Shown: positions 44,714 through 57,446 of the stretch, piece by piece
Position numbering within the stretch: position 1 is the first letter of the stretch
Layout: each line of letters opens with the position of its first letter
Source: Paramecium sonneborni
Lineage: Eukaryota; Ciliophora; Oligohymenophorea; Peniculida; Parameciidae
Assembly (NCBI GenBank): GCA_905182985.1
Contig: CAJJDN010000144.1
Location: 228,157-292,156 of the forward strand
Direction of reading: 5' to 3'
Length of the DNA: 64,000 nt
Notes under the pieces: generated by a model
What the model saw: only the letters and a program-made list of their open reading frames with translations
The model's database searches: none
Told to the model about the DNA's origin: nothing
Made by a program: the position numbers and the translations under genes

Positions 44714-47700
44714 AATGCTTCCTGATTCCAAGTATTATATTCTTACTTAATATTAGTAATCAACTATTCATTAAATTGTCTCCTAAATTTAAAGCTATTA
44801 TAGTTGCCCAATTAATTAAAACTTAACCTTCTCTTACTATATAGGAGGCTTTCATAAGGTATACTACTTAACTATATTTTTATTAGATGGTAAGTAAGAA
44901 CTAATCCTGAAATTGTTAAGAGGGCTGTTGATAAAATCTTATTGAATTCCAAATTAAATCAATTTAACGCTTTCCAAAAATTAAAATTCTTATTAGGGTA
45001 TTCAATACTATTAAATATAAAGTACAAAACCACCTAAAGAAGCAAGAATGAATGCCAGAAAAAAAAAAAATTTGAGTTTAATCAACTTAGCTTTATTTAT
45101 TCAGAAGAAAGAATTATAACTCAAAAGATAAGCAATTGAATCAATTAAACCATAATCATAAGATACAAATAAAATGTTGGGTTTATTGATTTGGTCTATT
45201 AGTACTAAATATAGAGAAAGATATTTAAGAGAAAAATTTAATCAGTGGAAATTAATTGCTAAAATCAAATCTAATAAATTAGAAAAATAACTAGAAGTCT
45301 TAAAAAAATTAGGAGAAGAATATAATATGAGAAATGATAGATTAGATAGATAAAGATTAAAAGAAGTATAAATAGTAACATAATTATTAGGCATTTGAAA
45401 TATGGAGAGGAGATTTGCTCAATTTCAGATTAAAGAAAAAGTTTTTTGGAGTTCTTCTCAAAACAACATTTGGAAGATTATAAAGATGTTATACAAGATG
45501 GGTAGATTTACCAGATAAAAGAGAAAACGATATTAAAAAATAAGGATTATTATTAATTAATAAATTAGGTAACAAAGTAGACTAAAATAAAAGATTAGTT
45601 TGGAATGCTTTCAAAGATATTCATGATGAAGCTAAAAATAAAAAAACAAAAGTCATCAGAGAATTGATTGAAGTTACATTCAATTAATCTTATACTGCTT
45701 TTTATAAATGGGCTAATTATAATACTTATGCAAAACTAACTGAAACTAATCTAAGGAAAATTAAAGCTTTATAATAAAGTGCTAATGTTACTCATTAAAT
45801 TGTTAAATAAGAAACCTAAAAATTATTTAATCTTAATAAAAAAATGTAAATTTGTCTATTCCTTGATAAACTTATTGTGAAGTTATAATAAAGATAAAAA
45901 TTAGATGCTTTAAGATAAATCGAAAATTATATGGTTTAAAAGAAAATGGAAGAGAAACTAAATAATATAAATAAATAAGATTTAATATCAAAATTAAAAG
46001 ATTCAGCAAATAAAACTGAAAAAGGTTTACTTAAATAAATTTTAAGAAAATTTTAAATTAATAGATCTACTTAAGAAATAAAAAATAAATATTTTAGTAA
46101 AATATTGTTATCTGTCAATGGATAATTGATTGATTCATTTAGAAAATGGAAAACCTTACCTAATCCAAATGATATAAACAATATTTAAAAGGCTTCAAAA
46201 TTTTAGATTAAATTATAACTGTTTATAAAAAATAAAAATAAATAAGCATATGATCCTTTGAAATATTTGTATGATATTGCTTAGTAAAAGAAAAGATTTT
46301 GTATAAAATAATTATTTTAAGTAACAATGAGTGCTCCATAGAGATATATAAAATAATGGTAAAATGTAAATAGAGTTTATAAATCTGTAGTAGCATGTTA
46401 AAAAACTAATAATTTTTTTAGTTCTTTAGCTTAAATTATTTAATCAAATTTGTTAACATTTGTTTAAAATAAAAAAAATATAGATATTAAAGAGAGATGC
46501 ATATAAAAAATATTAGCATCTCATCATAGTAATTTAGCTATAGCTTTTTTTAGATGGAAAAGTCATAGTAAATAGGATTAAATTTTAAAGAGGTTAGGAG
46601 AAGAAAAAATGAAATTTCTTATATTGAATTTAAAGAAATTTTTAGAAAATGATAAAAAATAAAGATTAAGAAGAGCTTTAAATTAATTTAATAAAAATCT
46701 ATAGTTAGCATTATAGATTAAGAAAATAAATATTAGATTAATGTAAACTGTGATTGGATAAGTAAGTTCTAGTTTTTAGAAATGGAAATATTTACCAGAA
46801 GATAAAATTAATGGGAAAGCAGTAAAAGTAAGTAAATTTATGATATCACTTGGAAGAGTTGCTTATAGATTTATAAAAGTAAATTCCTGGAATAGATTGG
46901 AAGATTTTTTATTAGATGGATAAGCTAAAAAGAAGTATTGTATAAATAAAATTATATCTATTGGTTAAAGTGATTTAAAAACAGCATTTATTGCTTGGCA
47001 TAGAAGATCATGGGAAATGAAAATGTTTGATTAATTTTCATAATTAAATGTTACATTGAATGATGAAATAATAAAGTAAAGATTAATTAATTGGATTAAT
47101 TCTGGTTATAAAGTTAAACATTATGCATTGATTGAAATATTAAAAAGATTTCATTAAAATGCATAATCTTAAAATTTAAAAAGAAAGGCTTTAGCAATAA
47201 TAAATAGAAATACAATATCATAAGTTTGGATTTCATTTAATAAATGGAAATCAATACCTGAATTTAATTATTCTAAATTAGCAAAAGTTACTAAATTTGA
47301 ATAATCCTTTAATCATTTTTTTATAAGAAAAATAAAATAATATGCTTGGAATCCATTATATGAAATATATGATGATGCATAAGCAATAAAAAAGAGAACA
47401 GTTTTACTACTTGTAAAAACTTAAGAATCAGAATAATAAAAGGCATTAAGTTAATGGAATAAAAATGTATCTTTGATCTAAGAAATAAAAAGATGTAAAA
47501 GTGTTATTTTATTATTTAAATTTATTGGTGATTAAATGTAATGTAATTTATAAATTTTATAACCAAATAATGAATCTAGAGTAAAAGAGAAAGCATTATT
47601 AAAATTAATTGAAAGTAATTTTGATAATATAAGATATTTCTTTTTTAGATGGATTAATTATTTAAAATTTGAAAGAATATAAGCAATAGAAGGAGAAAAA

Positions 47701-50570
47701 AAAGAATTTTTGATTCGTCAATTTATATGTTATCATGAAAATAATATAAAGTCTAAATTGAGATAGGCACTTTCAAAATTTAAAAGAAATTCTAATATAA
47801 GTGCAGTTTAATAGAAATTTTTTTCTAGATTATATGCAACTAAATTTGGAGGTACAATCATAGCATTTTAAAAATGGAAAAATCTTCCTGAAATATAAAA
47901 TTTTGAAGATATTAAAAAAGGAAGAAAATTAGAAAAAATATTAGAATCTTTTTATAGAGGTAGAATTAAATTATCATTTGATCCATTAAAAGATGATTAT
48001 TAAGAAGCCATGAATAAAAAAATGCATTGCATTAGAAAATTAATAATCTTAGGTATGGGATTAAATAAAAGATTATTTTTATAATGGAAAAATACAAATA
48101 GATTATTAAAATCAATTGAAACCTGTAAATAAACTACTAATTTTTTTTAAACTCTTTCTTTTACTTTATCAGGAAATGTTAAAGTTATTTTTAAGACAAA
48201 TAAGATTTAAGAAAAAGTGTTTTAAAAAATGTTATCATAATATAACAATTTATTAAGATGGGCATTTGTTAAATGGAATAATTAAGTTAAATCTGATAAG
48301 ATAGCTTCATAATTAGATGAAGAGAAAAAGAAATTTTTAATATTTATTTTATAAAGAAATTTAAAAAATAATTAAAATGGATAATTAAGAGATATATTAA
48401 GAAAATTTAAGAATGGTAACAATAGATTAAATACAATTAAAAAAATTTAATTAAAATTACTTCACACATTAATAGGTTAAGTAGAGATTTCATTTATTAA
48501 ATGGAAATAATTACCAGAATCATCAAAAATAAGATAAGCATCTATATTTGAATAAAAATTAAACTAATTTAAATTATAGATTTTAAATAAAAGTAGTTTT
48601 AAATATTTATAAAATATATATTTAGATGGATAAGCTAAATAGAAATATGTAATAAATAAATTGATATTTAATTGTATGAGTGTAGAAAAGAAAGCATTTT
48701 TAAAATGGAATAAAATAAGTGAGTTAGAGAAAACAGAATAGAGAGCTAATAAGGTATTTGGATTCTTTAATTCGATAAATAAAATATAATAGAATTAAAT
48801 TTATTTTGTATTTGAGGATTAAATTAAAGAAATAAAGAAATAATAAGAACTAGTTCGATTATTAAAAGAATGGGAAGAAATGTTTAAAGATTCTTATTAA
48901 AAATGGAAATAGACATAAGCAAAATTAGATTTATTAGCTAATTAAAATAGATAGAAATAAAAGTTTTCAATAATTGAAATACTTAAAGATTATATATAAA
49001 ATAAAAAGAATTATAATTTAAGATTGATTTTAAGAAAGTTTAGTAATTCAAATAAGAATTAAAAAGCAGTAAATAAGTTTTTATTAGGAATATCAAATTC
49101 ATAAATAGGATAATTATACAATTCATTTTAGCAATGGAAAAGATTACCAGAACCTATTAAAACTAAGTAAGGATATATATTTGAAAAGAAAATGTTTAGT
49201 TTATTTAGGAAATATTTATTAAAATCATTTGATAGTTTATAAGACTTATATTATGAGGCATTAAATAAAAAGAGAAGAGTAATGTTATTATTAATAAGAA
49301 CTACAAAATCATAATAATAATAAGGATTATAAAGATGGAGAGATGCAATAAATTAAATGAAGTTAGAAAAGAAATAAAATATAAATGAAAATAGAAAATT
49401 GGCAATATAATTGTTTTATTAACATAAAATGAATTAAATGAATGTTGCTTTTCTTGAATGGAGAGATAAAATAAGATTATAAACAAATAAATAAGAAACT
49501 AAGATATAAAAAGAAGATAGATTAAAAAAAGAAGCTATTTTATTATTTTAAAATTATGGTTATATAAAATTGAGAGTATATTTTACATAATGGAAAATAA
49601 GAGCAGTTAAAAGAAATATGATATAGATTTGTTAAGCAATATAGAGAATGATACATTTAAATAGATTTGCTGAAAAAGCTCTTAAAAAATATGTAATGAA
49701 TATTTGGAGAGGTTAACCAACAAAGAATAAATGGTTTAAAAGAGCAGCAGATATTATAGCTAAGAATTCTAAAATTAATAAATAAGTTGCTTATTGGAGA
49801 ATAAGAGATAATTGTTTAAATTAAAAAGCAGTTGGATTATCTACTTAATAAATTATTAAATTTAAAAAATTATTTAATAATTTATATATAGTTTTTCATA
49901 GAGTAAAATAAAGAGCATTTACACATTTAGAACATTATGGTAAAGGGATAACTGATGATAATTCATTTTAACCTTCACATTCAAGTTTTCTATAATAAAC
50001 TCCTATTAAAAATGTTTTCTTTAAAACAGATTTTGATTCTATTTTATCAAAAAAGGGTTAAAAAATAGCTATTAATATTATCAATAGGATTTTTAAAGTA
50101 TATCTTAAACAAAGATTTATTGAATTAATGATTGAATTGGATGAATAAAAATCAAAAAATTAATCTAATTCATAAAAAAAAGGAGCAGAAAAATTATTTA
50201 TTATTTTAGAATAAAATTTAAAATTAAAATAATAAGTTATTTGTTATTAAATTTAATAAGTAATTATTAATATTATATATTATTAGCTTAATTAATAAGG
50301 AGTCTTAAATTAAATCAATGAAATTATTAATTGTTAATAATCAACTTAAAGTGTTAGTAGATTAGAATTAAGTTAAGTAAAAGAATAATAGATTAAACTT
50401 CATGATTAAGAAAGATTTATAGAAGATTTGTAATTAAAATTAAGAACTGTATCTATTCAAAAGTTTAATTTTATTTATTATACAATAGATTATCCAAAAT
50501 ATTACAAAAATATCAAAATCATTTTGTTAAGGATGCATTAATAAGCATTTCTAAATACTAACTTGAATGA
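44714..50570 (+). CDS. Giant Sfi1-like repeat protein, probable centrin-binding scaffold
   Basis: About 1,900 aa, ending at the TGA at 50568-50570. At least five introns of 25-28 nt are evident: four before 45400 and one near 50464. My sum is one base off, so another small intron remains unplaced. The whole protein is helical and rich in Lys, Gln and Leu. Short motifs of the form A/S-F-x-x-W-K recur, e.g. AFFRWKS, SFQKWKYLPE, AFIAWHRR, SFNKWKSIPE, AFLKWNK, SFQQWKRLPE, AFLEWRD. Many sit on a longer period with xxWKxLPE. Sfi1-type repeats bind centrin and build contractile fibres; Paramecium uses related proteins in its infraciliary lattice. Centrin binding is inferred from the repeats. Confidence 0.8.
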
Positions 50571-50632
50571 ATTATCATATAAAATGAACCTATAATAATA
50601 TATTTTGATTGATTAACATAATATATTTAATC

Positions 50633-51700
50633 ATGGGAAACACAACTTCTAATCATCCTCAAATTACACAAGTCTTTATAGAATATCCATTTTAACATAA
50701 AAATTGTCTTATTGCCTCTCAATCTTCATCTAGAAAAATATTAAAAGCTGCTTCTAAAAGAAATGAATTACCACATAGAATAAATAGACGATTTGCACCC
50801 AATATACTTAAGTCTTTAGAATTTAAAAGTTAGGGTAATCATTATATAAAAATGAAACAATATAAAAAAGCTATTGAATCATACACATAAGCTATTGTAA
50901 GTTCAACCTTATAACTAGAATCTCTATGATCATGATTCTATCTATTTTTCTAATCGTTCTGTTGCTAATAAACTTCTTAATAGATTTTAAGAAGCTAAAT
51001 AAGATGCTTAACAAGCCCTTAAAATTGATTAATTTAACTCTAGAGCACATTTTCTTTATGGTACTCTTATTTTAATAGAAGTACAAATGTTTCCAGATAT
51101 TAGTGATTCACTTATCAAGTAAGCTTAATTAGGAATCAAAGAACTTGAATACGGTAATAAAATCTATATATTTATAGCATCCGAATAGATTTAATTAAAT
51201 TAAAATCAATAACAAAATAAATTAAAAGTTTTGATCAATTAAAATCTAGCTAAAGGAAAACGAATGATTTATTTAATAAGATAAGAAATAGACAAAAAAA
51301 GTATACTTATTATTCATTTCCTATAGATGTCCAATTTCTTAAATAAACTTTAAAGGATATTGCAAATAGATAACATCATCGATTAGATTGGAATTAAATT
51401 GAATAAAATATACAAAAGAAAACTGATATCATTTTGCCAGAATATTTTGTTTGTCCAATAACATATGAAATTATGTATGAACCTATACTTCTTAATTCTG
51501 GTTTAACATATGATAAAAATAGTATTCAAAAATAATTTAAATAAAATGGTTATTTTGATCCTATAACAAGAGAAAGTATCGATCCTTTGGGATTGATTTA
51601 AAATATATAACTTTAATAAGGAATTCAAGAAATTTAATCATAATATGGATGGGTAGGGATAGAAAATGAGAATGATTACAAGGCAATTAAATTTGAATGA
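50633..51700 (+). CDS. TPR and U-box protein, CHIP (STUB1)-like E3 ubiquitin ligase
   Basis: 339 aa with introns at 50897-50918 and 51301-51326; the total is a multiple of three. TPR units appear early (GNHYIKMKQYKKAIESYTQA, SIYFSNRSVANKLL, ARQALKID-like). A helical linker follows and then a C-terminal U-box (YFVCPITYEIMYEPILLNSG, TYDKNSIQ, DPITRE). CHIP uses its TPR to hold Hsp70/Hsp90 and its U-box to recruit E2 enzymes, sending misfolded clients to the proteasome. The first 60 residues (MGNTTSNHPQ...) are extra and could carry an N-myristoylation signal (MGNTTS). It starts 62 bp after the Sfi1-like gene. Confidence 0.85.
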
Positions 51701-51904
51701 TAAATTTACTTTGTAATATGTATTTAGATAATAATTCTCATTTCTTTTTATTCAATTTTTTTGAAATCTTTTTCTTTATCTAAAAATTCTTAATTTATCC
51801 TTTTTATTTTATCTTTATGGCTTCAACTATTTTCTATTAATTTCGCTTTCTCCCTAGCTCCATTTATATTTATTTTGATTTCTCTTTAAATTCTACTTTT
51901 TATG

Positions 51905-52444
51905 TCATCCTTTTTATTTTTTATTTTAATTTAATATGTTCTTTCTCTAATTTCTATGATAATTCTTTTTATTTATCAGCTTAACTAGGCTTTTCAACGT
52001 TTTAGGTTTTCTCCCTTTTTTTTTCTTTTTTTATTCATTCTAAATTTTTATATCATAATTTTTGTCTGAAGCATACTTATTTTAAGTTAAATCTTAAATT
52101 GAATCCAAAATATCAGCAAATAATTATCCTTAAATTTTTTTTGTTTATCTTAATTTTGCATCTTTGTATTGTTAAATCAAATAATAAAAATATATTGAAT
52201 TATTTAGAAAACAAATTTGCCTAAATTAATGCTTATTTTTAGAGTTTTTATTAATTTCTAATTCTTAATTAAGCATTTTTACCTCTTACTCGGTCACATC
52301 TTTTTAATATTATTTCCATTATTGTAAAGATTCTTTGCTTAATTGTTATATTGTAATTACATACTATTTTAATTAATTTTAAATGTATACTAATTTGGAT
52401 TAGAAATCTATACTCTTTAAATTAATGATTGTAGTTGACTGCAT
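51905..52444 (-). CDS. Lysine-rich coiled-coil protein, 3' end uncertain
   Basis: From the ATG at 52442-52444 one frame runs 179 codons to a TGA at 51905-51907, ending in a very basic segment (KKKKKGRKPKTLKSLVKL). A second frame with better coiled-coil character (KLEKEHIKLKQKIKRM, IQMELGRKRNQQKIVEA) takes over after two nearby poly-A runs (7 and 9 A, near 52016-52033) and continues to a TGA at 51738-51740. Two extra A would explain the switch, so an error in homopolymer length is possible. No family is recognised. The gene converges on the CHIP-like gene. Confidence 0.45.
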
Positions 52445-53012
52445 TAAATATTTATTTTTATTCATAAATTTATAATATATTTTAATTTTAATTCATATTT
52501 TAAATATTTATTTAAATGACATCTAAAATATCTTATAATAAATCTTCAATAGTGTGTATATTAATATATTGATAAAGGTAAGTTAGATATAGAAATGCAT
52601 TCAATAAATCTATACTCAGCTATCCTTATTTATTTTCATTCTTTATAATTATCAAAATTTATTAGAATTGTAAATTTGTGCTAAGCAAATGGTAAAAATA
52701 AGTAATCATTAATACAAATCATTAATTTAAGAAATTAACTTGATTGACAATTCTATTGTACTTTAAAAATAAATTAATATATTTTTCATATGGTTTTATT
52801 ATAATATGAATAGAGTTATAAAACATTTTATTATAATTATTAATATTTGAATTATATTATTTTTTAGAATAAGAATTATTAATTTTGTTAAGATTGCTAT
52901 AAAATTAAGATACATTTGATTAAAAATTTTAATAGTATTTGTAGATTTATGAATTCGATTAAAGAATAAAAAATAATTTATAAATTAATTTAATAGAGTA
53001 GATTAAATACAT
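52445..53012. other. Intergenic between divergent genes
   Basis: AT-rich 568 bp upstream of the lipase-STAND gene. No gene, RNA or notable repeat seen. Confidence 0.5.
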
Positions 53013-56000
53013 ATGAGCAATTAAAAATATAAATCATATTTTCCAAATGATTTTATATACATGTTGCTTTCATTATATAGTGAAGATGAAACAGGTTATA
53101 AAGCTGGAAAATGCAATTTAGCAATAAATTAAGTTGTTAGCTTTTCTGAAACAAATTACAATCGAATGATGATGAAAAAAACAAATGGTTTAGATTTAAA
53201 TGATTATGTTAAATATTGGTCTGTTATATAGATTATAGATGATGAATCAAGTGGATATTTAGGATTAATTTTGGAAAATTAAGTTGATAAATAATTAGTA
53301 CTTTCTCATAGATCTACAAATTTTAAATTATCTTTTTAAAACAACATATTTAAATAATCTGGTGTTTAATGTGATGTTTAAGGAGTTGTTTAATAAGGTT
53401 TAACAAATCATCAAGCATAAGGTTATGAAGCAACAAAATTATCACTTGATATAGCAAAGAAAAAAGAATATTCTTTATCATTTTGTGGACATTCATTAGG
53501 AGCTTGGTTAGCAGAATTAAGTGTATATTATTGTCATGCTGAATTTGATGTTCCTTGTTATAATGTTAAAGCAGTAACATTTGATGGACCTGGAAGTTGG
53601 GAAATGATGAAAAAATTAAATTCAAATCATTTCAAAGGATAAGGTAGATTTTTTGATCAAAAATAATTAGAAATTATTAACTATTTATCTGCTCCTAATA
53701 TTGTTAATTGTTTAAATACACATGTAGGAATAGGCTATAGATTATATCCAAAAAATATAGAAACAGTATAATACATTTCTAAAAAGTTTGGTGATGCTTT
53801 AGCTTCAAACAAAGGACATGATCTTAAATATCTTTTACCTTTTTTTGATCCTATTATTGGTAAACCAACTGAATTTGCTTTAATTAAAAAATGGCCAAAA
53901 ATTAAATATTCCAAAAAAAATGAAAAGTAGAATAATAATAATAATACTAATACACTTAAATCTTTAGTTATATTATTTTCTGAATATTTAACAGGAAAAT
54001 TCGATTTTTAATAATTTTGGGATGTTCATAGTTATTTAAATAGATCAGATGGATATAAAATTAAAAAAAAGGATGATTATTTTCAAGAATTTTGTATTTA
54101 AATGAAAACAGGATATTAAGAATCTACAGCTAATCTATATTCAAGAAAAATTATTGATAAAATAGATGAATATTTATAAATTATATTTGATAAAAAAGAT
54201 TATGTTGAAATGTCAGAAATTAATTGTTAATTGAAATCGCTCCTTAACAAAATTATCCATGCATATAAATGTATACGTTAAACATTTAGTCATGAAATAA
54301 TTATATTAATAGATTATAGATCATAACTTAATATAGATCTTTTAAGAGATCAAATTAGAATTATATTAAGAGATCATAAATAACAATTTCTCTATTTTTT
54401 AGATGAAAAATTTCAAGAAAATAACATTAAATATTAATGTTTTTTAGGTAAATTATGTGATACCTCATAATAACAAATTGAAAGATTAAATATTATACAA
54501 TTTGAAGATTTATTTATGTCTTCAAATATAATTGCAATTGTTGGACCTAAGAGAATAGGTAAAACTATTTTAGCATATTAATATGCTTTAAAATTAAAAA
54601 AAGAAGGAGCTTTAATTTGGCCATTTAGTTATCAATCTGAATAAACCTTTATTGATAATATTCATTTTTATGCTTAAACTATAAAATTAGATATTGAAAG
54701 TTATGGATCAGATAAGGAGATTATTGATTTATTAATTTCTCAAATAGAATCCTCTAAAGTTCGATTAGTTTTAGTAATAGATAATATTGAAAAAGATTTT
54801 TCATTTCTTGAAAAAACTATTAAGAAGTTTCCATAATTTATAAAAATTATCTTAATTTCAACTAACAGCTTAATATTTCATACTACTTAGTATTAAATAA
54901 TTAAAGTATAACCTTTTTCAGAAAAAGAATGTTTAAAATATATTGATGCCTCTTTAAAATAGAAAAATTTAACTACAACTTAAAAAGAATAATTAATAGC
55001 TTTATCAAATAAAATGCCAGAACATCTTTTTATGTTAATTAATTACATAAACAGCCCATAACATATCTTTAAATCTGTTACATAAATTTTTCAAACATTA
55101 TTGAAGATTAATCAAAATAATGGAATATATACTCCATTAATCACTTTATTTGAAAATGAACATTTATGCTAAACTGCCTTGTAATATTTGGCATGGTTAG
55201 ATCCTGAAAATATTGAAATAAATATTCTTAGAGATTTATTAAATCTTTATGAAAATGATGATTAGTAAATTGATGAATCTATTGAAAAACTATATTGCTC
55301 TTCTTTAATTACCTTGAAAGATGAGAATCATATCTCAATTCTAAAACCTATTTAAGATGAATGCAGAAAGTTTTAATTTACGATTAAATAATTAACTAAA
55401 ATGCTACATTATTTTGTTAAAAAATTACCTAATATTTAAACTAATTAATATAATCAATCTTCAATTTAAATTACTGAATATTACATTAGTCATATAACAA
55501 ATATTGTAAGAATAATAATTAATAATTAAGAATTTTATATAGAGTAATAAAATGATTAGGTTTTTTTGGAAACTTTAAGTATGCTTGTTTTTAAATTATG
55601 CATTATTCATCAATATATTTTAATAAATTACAAAATTTGTAAAACATATTATGATTTTTTAATTCAATTGCAAACTCTAATGAATCATGAAAATTTATTT
55701 ATTAACAACTAATAAATTAGGGAGACATTTTTATTGAATAAAATCGATCTATACATTTAAATAGGACTTTATGATGAAGCTATTAAAGAAATTAATGATA
55801 ATTTAAATCCAAATGATCATAAAATAACAGCTGAAACATAAGTTTATCTTAAATATGAGATGGCATGTCTTTATTCATATTAGAAATAATATAATATATC
55901 TTCAAATCATTTCCTTAATTGTTTGCTTTTAGAATAATAATCAAATTTATTCATTGCAAAATGTCATATTGGTTTAGCTATGAATTACTATTTATAGCAA

Positions 56001-57446
56001 AATTATTTTTAAGCTTTTTAAAGATGTCTTATTGCATAAAATATAGCTAAATCATTAATCAATAATGGTGAGTCTATATTGAATTCTTAAATTTTATAAT
56101 CTTAAATTTTTAATTTAACTGGTAAAATTTATTAAAGGTTGGATAATTTAGACATGGCTAAAGATTGCTTTGAAAAAGCACTATCTGTTTTGAAGCGAAA
56201 TTCAAATAATTTTTAGATAAGCTATCAAATTGATATATTATTAAATTTAGGATGTTGTTTTCAATAAATGAAGTAGTATAAAGATGCTAAAAATTTATTT
56301 GATCAATCAATGAAACTTCATATAAACTTATATGAAGACTTTAAAATAAAATAACTATTAGATATTTAATATTTCTTTGGTATAATGTACTTAGAAAAAA
56401 AAAAATTTGGTAAAGCTTAAAATAAATTTGAATTAATTCTTCAGATTGCTCACTAAATAAAAGGATTGTTACATATTTCAAAAATTAATTATTAAATAGG
56501 AGTGATTGAAAAAATTAAAGGGAATTCTTTTGAATATTTAAAATAGTTAGAAACTATTATAAAAAATCTAAAAGAATATTATTGTTATTTTCATCCACTT
56601 TTACTTTTTTTTCTTCAGCAACTTGGAGAAGCTTACAAAGAAATTTTTACAGATGAGGGAAAGAGAATTGAATTGTATTAGTAATCATACTTCTTGAAAA
56701 TTATTTATATTAAGTAGATAGAATAAAATGATTAAAATAAAGATGGATTCACAGAAATAGATATTAATGAAGAAATAGATGAATTTTAAAATATATAATT
56801 TATGGATGATTACGATTTTTCATTGTTAGAAAAAAGAAATAAAGACTTCTACTAAACAAAAATCACAAGAGATTTAATTAAGGCTAGTGGTATAATAACA
56901 TATTAGGAATTCAAAATTAAATCAAAAATATAAGTAACTTTGAATTAAATTTAACAATATGCTTTCTTAGGTAAGTGGAAAAAAGATGTTTTAGGAATAT
57001 TTTCAGAAAGTATTATAGATTTAATTTCTGTTAAAAAAATCAAAACTAAATTAGGACCATAATTTAATTCAATTTAAGATCTTAAAATAGCTTTTATGCT
57101 GTGTTTTGAATCTATTAATATTGGAATAGTGCAATCAAATTTTAAATATATCGGTATGCTTGTTTATTTTTCTGAAAAAATGAAAAGAAAATCTAATTTG
57201 TAAAATCTCTTAGAAGAAATACTTATTTTACATCCAGAATATTTTTTAGATGTCAAGATTTTGAAATTTCTATCTAAAGATTAAGGTATTTTAATTAAAT
57301 TATAAAGGAATTCCATTTTAAACTATTACTATAGATAGCAGCACAAATTAAACAATTAAAGATTCTTTAAAGAAATAAAAAGAAAAAAAATAAGTAGAAT
57401 AAGTAGAACTCAATCAACTAATTTAAGAAAGCAGTATATTTATTGA
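53013..57446 (+). CDS. Lipase, NB-ARC/STAND ATPase and TPR fusion (NLR-like)
   Basis: An intronless frame of 1,477 codons from the ATG at 53013 to the TGA at 57444-57446. Residues 1-350 form a class-3 lipase-type alpha/beta hydrolase: nucleophile motif CGHSLGAWLAE (Ser161), VTFDGPGSW after the next strand, and a candidate catalytic His in CLNTHVGIGY. Residues 490-800 form a STAND/NB-ARC ATPase: Walker A GPKRIGKT (Lys517), Walker B LVLVIDNIEK (Asp590), KIILISTNS, the winged-helix lead VQPFSEKECLKYI, and MPEHLFML at the GLPL position. Residues about 930-1190 contain TPR-like pairs (LDMAKDCFEKALSV, YKDAKNLFDQSMKL, FGKAQNKFELIL). The tail has no known motif. By analogy with NLRs, TPR binding of a ligand would trigger oligomerisation and lipase action. 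The ligand and biological role are unknown. Confidence 0.88.
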
